Below are positions 6,442 through 14,100 of a stretch of 15,281 nt of DNA, piece by piece. A model generated the notes under the pieces. The model did no database searches. It had not been told where the DNA came from and saw only the letters and a list, made by a program, of their open reading frames with translations. Position 1 is the first letter of the stretch. Every line of letters begins with the position of its first letter. The position numbers and the translations under genes are program-made. Source of the DNA: an uncultured Elusimicrobium sp. (lineage in GTDB: Bacteria > Elusimicrobiota > Elusimicrobia > Elusimicrobiales > Elusimicrobiaceae); contig CADAFA010000009.1 of assembly GCA_902787065.1 (NCBI GenBank), positions 1 through 15,281 on the forward strand. The letters run 5' to 3'.

Positions 6442-8958
6442 ATGTCTATAGCAAACTTTAAAGAAATCGACGCCCGTCAACAAAAACGCTGGCAAGAGGC
6501 AAAACTTTTTAAAACAGATGCTTTGCCTAAATCTAACAAAAAATTTTATTGTTTAGATATGTTCCCTTACCCGTCAGGCCAAGGCCTGCATGTAGGCCAC
6601 CCGGAAGGGTATACGGCCTCTGATATTTTAGTCCGCTTTAAAAGGATGAACGGCTATTCCGTATTGCACCCCATGGGTTGGGATGCCTTCGGTTTACCGG
6701 CTGAAAACTATGCCATCGCAACAGGTGTGCACCCTGCAATAACAACACAAAAAAATATTGATAATTTCCGCCGCCAAATCAAATCTTTCGGTATGGCTTA
6801 TGATTGGGACCGCGAAATAAATACAACTTCCCCCGAATATTATAAATGGACACAATGGATCTTTTTACAACTCTACAAAAAGGGCCTTGCCTATCAAAGC
6901 ACAGTACCAATAAATTGGTGCCCGTCTTGCAAAACAGGTTTAGCAAATGAGGAAGTCTTCGGCGGACGTTGCGAACGTTGCCAAACACCTATTGAAAAGA
7001 AAAATCTCCGCCAATGGATGTTAAAAATTACAGCCTATGCACCACGCTTACTTGAAGATTTGGAAGGTCTTGATTGGCCTGCTTCGACTTTACTAATGCA
7101 GAAAAATTGGATAGGGCAGTCCAACGGTGCGGAAGTTACCTTTAAAGTCGCAAACAGTAATGAGCAAGTAACGGTTTTTACAACGCGCCCTGACACACTT
7201 TTCGGTGCAACTTACATGGTACTTGCACCGGAACATGAACTTGTTTTAAAAATCACTACACCCGAACAAAAAGAAGCTGTTTTGGCCTATCAAAAACAAG
7301 CCGCGGCAAAAAGTGATATTGAGCGTGCCGACGCTGAAAAAGAAAAAACCGGCGCTTTTACCGGTGCTTATGCAATAAACCCCGTCAATAATAAACAAAT
7401 ACCTATTTGGATAGCAGATTATGTTTTGACAGGTTACGGAACAGGCGCAATTATGGCAGTTCCTGCCCATGACACGCGTGACTATGCTTTTGCCAGAAAA
7501 TTTAATTTACCTTTAATTGAAGTTATTTCAGGCGGCGACATTAGCAAAGAAGCCTACACGGAAGACGGTAAACTTGTAAATTCAGGCTTTTTAGACGGTT
7601 TAAATGTTAATGACGCAAAAGCCAAAATGATTAAATTTTTGGAAGACAATCATATCGGCAAAGCAAAGACAACTTACCGCTTGCGCGATTGGGTGTTCTC
7701 CCGCCAACGCTATTGGGGTGAACCTATCCCAATAGTACATTGTGAAAAATGCGGCGTTGTTCCTTTACCGGAAAGTGAACTGCCTTTACGTTTACCCGAT
7801 ATGGAAAAATTTGAACCGAGCGGAACAGGTGAATCCCCCCTTGCAAATGTGGAAAGTTGGGTTAATACCACTTGCCCGATTTGCGGCGGTAAAGCCAAAC
7901 GCGAAACAAATACCATGCCCCAATGGGCCGGCTCTTGCTGGTATTATTTGAGGTATATGGACCCACACAATAACAATGCTTTTGTTGATAAGGATATTGA
8001 AAAAGCTTGGGGACCCGTTGATTGTTATATCGGCGGTGCGGAACATGCTGTTTTGCATCTTTTATATGCACGCTTTTGGCATAAAGTTTTATATGATTTG
8101 GGATTAGTACATACCAAAGAACCTTTTGCAAAATTACGACATCAGGGTATGATACTTGCATTCTCTTACCGTGATAAAAACGGTTCTTATCATCCTTATG
8201 AAGACATTGATTTTAAAGACCCTAAAAACCCTTGTTTAAAAGACGGGGGAGGGGCCTTAACTTCAATGGTAGAAAAGATGAGCAAGAGTAAGAAAAATGT
8301 CATTAACCCCGACGAAATTTTAAGCGAATACGGCGCCGATGCTTTTAGGTGCTATGAAATGTTTATGGGCCCTTTTGATGCAAGTAAACCTTGGGACACC
8401 AAAGGTATTGAAGGTATTTCCCGATTCTTAAAACGCATTTTTGCCTGGGCGGAAGACATTAAAATTACCGACATCAAAATGCCCCAGGAACTTGAAATTT
8501 TAAAGAATAAAACTATCAAAAAAGTAACGGAAGATATTGAAAACTTTAGTTTTAATACTGCAATTTCCGCCATGATGATTTTCTTTAATGAACTTGGTAA
8601 ATATAAAGAAGTCAACCAAGATATGTTTGCAAGTTTTATGAAGATTTTACACCCTTTTGCCCCGCATTTAACGGACGAACTTTGGCAACAGGCCGGTAAT
8701 AAAACATTTTTATTAAACGAAACCTGGCCGAAGGTTAATGCCGAAATGCTTAAAGAAGAACAACTTGAAATGGGTGTTCAAATAAACGGTAAAATTAAGG
8801 ACAGGGTTAAAATACCGGCAAGCGCAACAAAAGAAATGCAGCAAGAGGCCGCCTTAAATTCAGCCAAAATAAAAACTTTGCTTGAAGGGCAGGAAATAAT
8901 TAAAATTATAGTAGTGCCCCTAAAGATGGTAAGCATTGTCGCAAAACCAAAAAAATAA
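6442..8958 (+). CDS. leuS: Leucyl-tRNA synthetase
   Basis: 838 residues, within the usual range for bacterial LeuRS (about 800-880). Cytoplasmic class I synthetase charging tRNA-Leu, with a CP1 editing domain that clears Ile/Val/norvaline. In order: HIGH motif as HVGH at 50-53 inside FPYPSGQGLHVGHPEGYTA; zinc knuckle with C160, C163, C177 and C180; CP1 editing domain with TTRPDTLFGATYMV and GTGAIMAVPAHDTRDYAFA; DWVFSRQRYWGEPIP; a second Cys cluster (HCEKCG and CPICGG); the leucyl motif QWAGSCWYYLRY; KMSKS at 612-616; and the anticodon-binding helical domain ending in the C-terminal domain (MGVQINGKIKDRVKIP). No key residue is missing. It starts the leuS-lptE-holA unit. Confidence 0.98.
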   Translation: MSIANFKEIDARQQKRWQEAKLFKTDALPKSNKKFYCLDMFPYPSGQGLHVGHPEGYTASDILVRFKRMNGYSVLHPMGWDAFGLPAENYAIATGVHPAITTQKNIDNFRRQIKSFGMAYDWDREINTTSPEYYKWTQWIFLQLYKKGLAYQSTVPINWCPSCKTGLANEEVFGGRCERCQTPIEKKNLRQWMLKITAYAPRLLEDLEGLDWPASTLLMQKNWIGQSNGAEVTFKVANSNEQVTVFTTRPDTLFGATYMVLAPEHELVLKITTPEQKEAVLAYQKQAAAKSDIERADAEKEKTGAFTGAYAINPVNNKQIPIWIADYVLTGYGTGAIMAVPAHDTRDYAFARKFNLPLIEVISGGDISKEAYTEDGKLVNSGFLDGLNVNDAKAKMIKFLEDNHIGKAKTTYRLRDWVFSRQRYWGEPIPIVHCEKCGVVPLPESELPLRLPDMEKFEPSGTGESPLANVESWVNTTCPICGGKAKRETNTMPQWAGSCWYYLRYMDPHNNNAFVDKDIEKAWGPVDCYIGGAEHAVLHLLYARFWHKVLYDLGLVHTKEPFAKLRHQGMILAFSYRDKNGSYHPYEDIDFKDPKNPCLKDGGGALTSMVEKMSKSKKNVINPDEILSEYGADAFRCYEMFMGPFDASKPWDTKGIEGISRFLKRIFAWAEDIKITDIKMPQELEILKNKTIKKVTEDIENFSFNTAISAMMIFFNELGKYKEVNQDMFASFMKILHPFAPHLTDELWQQAGNKTFLLNETWPKVNAEMLKEEQLEMGVQINGKIKDRVKIPASATKEMQQEAALNSAKIKTLLEGQEIIKIIVVPLKMVSIVAKPKK

Positions 8959-8959
8959 C

Positions 8960-8963
8960 GGAG
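8960..8963 (+). promoter_or_regulatory. Ribosome binding site that sets the lptE start
   Basis: GGAG lies 5 nt before the ATG at 8969. The same frame has an earlier ATG at 8936 inside leuS, but only the 8969 start has a Shine-Dalgarno sequence and puts the lipoprotein signal peptide at the very N-terminus. Confidence 0.7.
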
Positions 8964-8968
8964 TATAT

Positions 8969-9553
8969 ATGAAAAAACTCATTTGCCTTTTAGGCTTAAT
9001 TTTAGCAGGTGCAGGCTGTAATAGTTTGCAAGACCAATATTATTACCGCCCGAACGCACAAATTATGCCGCAACATATAACTAAAATTCACGTTAGGCCT
9101 ATTATTAACAGGACAGAAGTTTTTGCCCTTGAAGACCGCCTTGTAATTGAAGTGGTAGATGAGTTTTTAAGAAACGGTGCTTACAGTATTACGCAAGAAG
9201 AACAGGCCGACGGTATTTTGGCCGGTGAAATTTTACGCTATATTTTAATACCTGTTCAATATGATACACAGCTTGTGCCGACTGTTTACCGCATGGAAGT
9301 TTTGCTTAATTTACGTTTTATTGATAAAAACTCCCAAGAAACTATTTGGCAGGAGCCGGCACTCCAGCAGATTTATATTTACTCCGCCGCCACTTTAGAC
9401 GGAGGTATGACCGAAGAACAAGCCCGTGAAGAGCTTTGGAAAAACTTTGCCAAAATGATAGTTAAACGTACTGTGGAAGGGTTTGGATCCGTTACCAGCC
9501 AAACACGCCAACAAACTCAAATTAACCCAAATCAAACAACAATAACGAAGTAA
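8969..9553 (+). CDS. lptE: LPS-assembly lipoprotein LptE
   Basis: 194 residues. The N-terminus MKKLICLLGLILAGAGC is a lipoprotein signal ending at lipobox-like AGAGC, so C17 would be lipidated; Gly at -3 is slightly atypical. The mature part matches the LptE (RlpB/DUF799-like) pattern: KIHVRPIINRTEVFALEDRL, a strand-helix segment VVDEFLRNGAY, EQADGILAGEILRYILIP and a YRMEVLLNLRF beta strand, then ETIWQEPALQQIY. LptE plugs the LptD barrel in the outer membrane and helps insert lipopolysaccharide. Position between leuS and holA is the same as in E. coli and supports the call, since the family is weakly conserved. It begins 10 nt after leuS and ends 1 nt before holA. This gene is the main evidence for an outer membrane carrying LPS or a similar glycolipid. 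Confidence 0.85.
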   Translation: MKKLICLLGLILAGAGCNSLQDQYYYRPNAQIMPQHITKIHVRPIINRTEVFALEDRLVIEVVDEFLRNGAYSITQEEQADGILAGEILRYILIPVQYDTQLVPTVYRMEVLLNLRFIDKNSQETIWQEPALQQIYIYSAATLDGGMTEEQAREELWKNFAKMIVKRTVEGFGSVTSQTRQQTQINPNQTTITK

Positions 9554-9554
9554 T

Positions 9555-10568
9555 ATGCCGAAGTTAACTCCAGAACAGCTTAAGAAAAGTATTGATAAAG
9601 GGGAAATTGCACCCGTTTACCTGTTTAGCGGGGATGATGTCTTCAGAAAACAAGAAATAACAAAGCAAATTATCTCCGCTTTAAAGGTTGACGAGTTTAA
9701 TTTAACGCAAGAGGACTGCCAACAAACTAAAGATATAGGTGAAATTTTAACTTTAGCAAACACTATGCCGGCTTTTGCAAATAAGCGGGCAATAATTTTA
9801 AATAATATTGATAAGCTTACAAAAAACCCGCTTGCTGCTTTGGTTAATTACCTACAAAACCCCTTAAGTTCCACTTGTTTAATCTTATTTCATAATGACT
9901 ATAAAAAGTTTAAAAAAGATAAATCTCTTACAGCTTCTTTAACTGAAGATTCCTCAGAAGTTTTGTTTGAGGAACTAAAAAGCGCAAGTTTACAAAAATG
10001 GCTTAAAGATAAATTTACGGCTAAAGGCCTTCAAGTAAACACAGATACTTTAATGATGTTAGAAGAACTTGTAGGTTCTGACCTTAATGCGTTAACTATG
10101 GAAATTGAAAAGCTTTCCCTTTTGCTTGTAAAACGCGAAGATAAAACCATTACTGAAGAAGACTTGCTTTCAAGCATAGGTTATTCTAAAGAAGAAAACC
10201 CTTTTGCTTTGAATAATGCCGTTCTATCCTTAAATAAAAGGGAAGCGCTTAAAATAATTGATAATCTTTTAAAAGCAGGGGAAGAACCTATCGCTATTTT
10301 AAATAAAATCAGCAATCCTGCTATGAAACTTTTTAGAATAAAGCGCTTGGCGGAAGCAGGTGTCCCCTCCTTTCAAATAACCTCTGCAGCGGGGCTTATG
10401 CCCTGGGAGTCACGTCTTGTAAGTATGGCTAGAAATTTGCCACCAAGCACAATTATGTTAAGGGCCATAGATAAAATTATTGAGGCCGATTTGGCCTTTA
10501 AAACTTCTACCGCCGACAATGCCGGTGTGATTTTAAAAGGGCTGGTACTTTCTTTGCTTCCTAATTAG
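9555..10568 (+). CDS. holA: DNA polymerase III delta subunit
   Basis: 337 residues, the normal size for HolA. Delta is the wrench subunit of the clamp loader that opens the beta sliding clamp in the cytoplasm. Seen: N-terminal PVYLFSGDDVFRKQEITKQI (about 20-39), NKRAIILNNIDKL and STCLILFHNDYKKFKKD in the AAA+-like fold without a true Walker A, as expected for delta; then LKSASLQKWLKDKFTAKGLQV and LEELVGSDLNALTMEIEKLSL, a highly characteristic delta segment; then a C-terminal helical collar with EEPIAILNKISNPAMKLFRIKRL. The start follows the lptE stop by 1 nt with only a weak GAAG upstream, so translational coupling is likely. The stop overlaps the stop of the convergent gene. Confidence 0.93.
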   Translation: MPKLTPEQLKKSIDKGEIAPVYLFSGDDVFRKQEITKQIISALKVDEFNLTQEDCQQTKDIGEILTLANTMPAFANKRAIILNNIDKLTKNPLAALVNYLQNPLSSTCLILFHNDYKKFKKDKSLTASLTEDSSEVLFEELKSASLQKWLKDKFTAKGLQVNTDTLMMLEELVGSDLNALTMEIEKLSLLLVKREDKTITEEDLLSSIGYSKEENPFALNNAVLSLNKREALKIIDNLLKAGEEPIAILNKISNPAMKLFRIKRLAEAGVPSFQITSAAGLMPWESRLVSMARNLPPSTIMLRAIDKIIEADLAFKTSTADNAGVILKGLVLSLLPN

Positions 10569-11113
10569 CTTACAGTACTAGAAGAAACAGCCTGTATTGT
10601 TTTAGTAGGAAAGATAATATTATTGGTATTTTGCAAAACCGACGTACTAGGGATAATAGGCTGGGTTTCTTCTTTAATGACTAGAACTTCCTTTGGTATT
10701 TCACGCGGATATAAAGTTTCAATTAAATCAATATATTTTTTATATTCTTCGCGTGCTTTGATATATGGGGTAATATTATCAGAATTAATTTGAAGTTTTA
10801 ATAATTCCAAAGCATAATTGGCAGAGGCTTCTTTATAATAAAGCTGAACAAGCGTACGTTTAAAATTATTTTCAAAACCTATAATTTCTTCTTGATCTTG
10901 GCCTGATTCGATTAAAATATTTTTATACCTATCTGCTTCCTTTAAAATTGTTTCTGCCTGTGGAATATTATCCACATTAAAAGAAACCTTTGGTTTTTGC
11001 GGTACAAGTATGTTTTTTTGGTCAAAATTCTTCTTTGGGAGATATACATTACCGACAATAACTCCCAACACAAAAAACACAAAAATAATTAATATGCGCA
11101 GTGCATTTGCCAT
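10565..11113 (-). CDS. Hypothetical single-pass membrane protein
   Basis: 182 residues of unknown function; I recognise no family. Residues 4-25 (ALRILIIFVFFVLGVIVGNVYL) form one N-terminal membrane segment or uncleaved signal anchor, which would leave the rest in the periplasm. Residues ~50-145 are charged and probably helical (for example ETILKEADRYKNILIESG and YYKEASANYALELLKLQI), possibly a TPR-like helical pair bundle. The last ~35 residues are rich in Ser, Thr, Ile and Asn and look disordered. There is no cysteine and no catalytic motif. The ATG at 11113 follows an extended -10 by 6 nt. The gene lies 79 bp downstream of the alpha-2-macroglobulin gene on the same strand, so the two may be functionally linked. 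Its stop overlaps the holA stop. Real coding is supported by its length, own promoter and tight fit between neighbours. Confidence 0.75.
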   Translation of the reverse strand: MANALRILIIFVFFVLGVIVGNVYLPKKNFDQKNILVPQKPKVSFNVDNIPQAETILKEADRYKNILIESGQDQEEIIGFENNFKRTLVQLYYKEASANYALELLKLQINSDNITPYIKAREEYKKYIDLIETLYPREIPKEVLVIKEETQPIIPSTSVLQNTNNIIFPTKTIQAVSSSTVS

Positions 11114-11119
11114 ACATAA

Positions 11120-11128
11120 ATTATAGCA
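11120..11128 (-). promoter_or_regulatory. Promoter of the hypothetical membrane protein gene, extended -10
   Basis: On the minus strand TGCTATAAT is a perfect extended -10 (hexamer at 11125-11120), followed by TTATGT and then the ATG at 11113. No Shine-Dalgarno sequence is present. A second, out-of-frame ATG lies at 11117-11115, so the exact transcription start would decide which ATG is closest to the 5' end. This gives the gene its own promoter even though it is downstream of the alpha-2-macroglobulin gene. Confidence 0.55.
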
Positions 11129-11192
11129 AAAAATAACAACCTTATATTAGGGTTAAGAATATCCTTAAATAAGCTATTTTGCAAATTAGGAA

Positions 11193-14100
11193 CTATTTTT
11201 CAACCTTAATAACAAAGCTATTACTATGGGCAGAAATTTCCGGAGCAAACATACTTTGTATCAAGCTTGAACCGACATTAAATACCCCTTCTGCCGTAGG
11301 ACGTAAAATATAGTTAAGTTCATAAGTACCCACGGATACATAATCCATGAAGAAATTAGTTTGCGAGAGTTGCAAATCTTCATAGCGGGATAGCCCATTC
11401 CACACCCAGCCGGAAAGCAATTTCTCTGTATCAAAAGCGGCAGGCTTGCGGTCTTGAATCATCACAAAATCAAAATTATGTTCTGCTTTAATAGTTAGAC
11501 GCACTTGTATTTTATCACCTACTTTTATTGTTTCCTTTTCCTTCAAAGGTCTAACAGTATTTTCTTGAATCAAATAATAATCTTTTGTTATATTTAAAAC
11601 ACCTTTCGGGCTTGCCTCCTGTGGTAAATTGCTGATAACAAGATTACTTAAAGTAGCAAAACTAGGCAAAGTTTTTTTGGTTTTTTGACCTTGTGCGTTT
11701 GTAGTATTTTGTGTAATTGTCGCTTTTAAACTTTCATTATTTGCCTTTGGTTCGTACACGCTAAACACCGTCTTATTCTCTTTTGCAAGCGGCCCAAAAT
11801 CAAGATTGTAATTTTGGCCATTCCAAGCGACATCATAATGTTTATTTTGCCCTAAAACATCCCAAGATTTTATAGCCTCAAGCAAAGCATAAACCGCTTT
11901 TGCGGCATTAGTTGTACTACCCCACATTGTTGCCTTTTTATTAAACATAAGCCATTTGATAAGACCGTCAATTTTTTGGCTATTTGGCTCAACTTCAAGC
12001 AAAGCACGCAAAGCCTCCGCGTGTAAGTTTAAGCCGTCATTAAACCATTGCCAAGAACGTTCTTCCATGGCAAAACTTGTACCGGTAACATCATTTTCTT
12101 TGGCTGTTTCAAAAAGCATTTTGATATATTTTTTTGCCTTTTGCAGATTACCCAAACGGTAATAAATTACTGCCATATAAACCTGCCCAAGGGGTGCCAA
12201 AATTTCTTTTTGACCGTCAATATAATCAGCCAAAGTTTGAACTTCTTGGCGTGTTCCTTGCACAAGCAAAGTTTTATCAAAAGCACTTATCACATAGGCA
12301 TAATATATTGCCTCAAAAGGATAATAAGGTTTTGAAAAATCAAATTTTCTATATTGATTATGCAAATATTTTAAAGCATTTTGTGTAGCTTCCATCGGAG
12401 GTTTAACACCAAAATATGAGGCCTGTGCCAAGCGGTCTAAAACATAAAGTGTAATATATAAACTACTTTTGCCGCCTTTAATCCATGTAAAACCACCATC
12501 TGAATTTTGATATTTTTTAAGTTCTTCTTGATAACTTTTTTGTTTTTTAGCGACGGTCGATGCATCAAAAATATTGATCAAATTATCAGCCTCACATCCG
12601 CCTTTTGACAGATTATACCAAGGCGAAAGTTCTGTGTCCTTTAATAAAATTTCAGCAGTTTTAGTGTTCCATTTTTCCGTCTTAGTTTTACGTTGTATTT
12701 GCATCGCTGCTTTTTTAAAATTAGGATATTTTGTATAAAGTTGATTAATTATTGCAATCGGCAAATAACGGTCAATGGTACCTGTAACTGTTTTAAAAGT
12801 TTGTTCACTAAGCATTGGCATTGCCGATATTACGGGAACAAGTAAAGAAGTATCCAAAGTTAAATGCGTGGCACTTAAAACTTCCCCCTCTTTAACGGGG
12901 GTAAGTTGCAAGGAATTTTCCCTCTCTTTTAAGGCAATAGTTTTGCTGTTTGGCAAGTATTGAAGGCTTGTTAAAAGCGGTAAAGTTCTTGTTTCACCGT
13001 CAATAATGTTACCGGAGCGGATAACGGCAGTTACACTTATTTCCCCAAGTTCTTTAGGGGCGGTGTATGCCCATGTTAAAGTTTTTTCTTCCCCGGCTTT
13101 TAAGGAAATTTGTTGCGGTTTAAAAGTATTTTCAGAAGTTAAACCATTTACATTAAGGGTTAAAGAAACTTCACCTTGCAAAGCTTTCTGAGTATTATTT
13201 TTTGCTAAGGTTTTTATGACAATTTTATCATCCTGACGCAAAAATGTAGGGGTTTCAAGGCGTAGTGTTAAATCTTTACTCGTCTTAAAATTAACTTGTG
13301 TTTTGCCGGTTTGCAAAGTTTTACTAAAAACTATTCCAATGGCAGTCCACTCCGTTAAACTATCAGGCATTTTAAAATTGAAAGTAGCTTTACCATCTTT
13401 CAAATTTGCCCCTGGGTTAAAATAAGCCGTGGGTGCAAAATCTGAACGGGTAGCATTATTTTCTTCGTTTTCAACATTTGAAATATCCTGAACAGCAGCA
13501 TTTTTAGCAAGCATAGGGGTGGCCCTTTCTTCCATCGCCATATCAGCACTAGCTGCGGAGACGGAAGCCCGTACAGCACTCAAAGATTTCATACCTAAGG
13601 CTCTGCGCTCCTCACCGTAATAAGTACTATAAATATTGTAGCTTGACTGCAAAGAACTTGAAATATTTCCGCTACTAAAATTTTGCCTATAAGGTGAAGG
13701 TAAATTAAAATTATGTTTCCTATAATAATCAAGTGCTTTGTCGTAAACAGTAAGAATAGCGCGTGCCTGTTGCAAAGGTTTTGTATCTAAGGTGGCTGCC
13801 AAATTAATTTCAGCTTTTTGGCCAGGCTCTAAATTTTCCGGTACAACAAGTTTAACTTCTGCCTCTTTAGCTAAATAAGGCACTTCTATAGTAACTGTTC
13901 CGCCGTAACTTTGATAATCATAAACCCCAAACCAACGTAAATTAATACCGCCCTGATATTCGGGCAAAATAGGTAAAGTTAAAATTTGTAAAGGTTGATT
14001 AGATAGTTTTAAACGTTTAACAAAGAAACCGTTTTTATAAATTTCCATAAATTTGGGGCCCTGTGCTTTATTCGCACCTAGCAAAATTTTTGCACTTTCT

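Noticed and set aside
8936..8968. Earlier in-frame ATG for lptE, overlapping leuS
   Set aside because: It would place 11 polar residues before the lipoprotein signal peptide. The ATG at 8969 has a Shine-Dalgarno sequence and the correct signal start.
11138..11168. Possible terminator in the gap after the alpha-2-macroglobulin gene (AACC/GGTT and TTAAG/CTTAA arms)
   Set aside because: Arms are only 4-5 bp, AT-rich and not followed by a T run on the minus strand, so this does not qualify as an intrinsic terminator.
12588..12605. GGCEADN as an alternative thioester site
   Set aside because: It has Cys-Glu-Ala-Asp, not Cys-x-Glu-Gln, and lies downstream of the SEQTF segment that aligns with the real motif position.
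11956..13191. Several plus-strand open frames of 60-95 codons opposite the alpha-2-macroglobulin gene
   Set aside because: They overlap one another and the well-supported long gene, show no family resemblance, and are typical shadow frames of an AT-rich gene.
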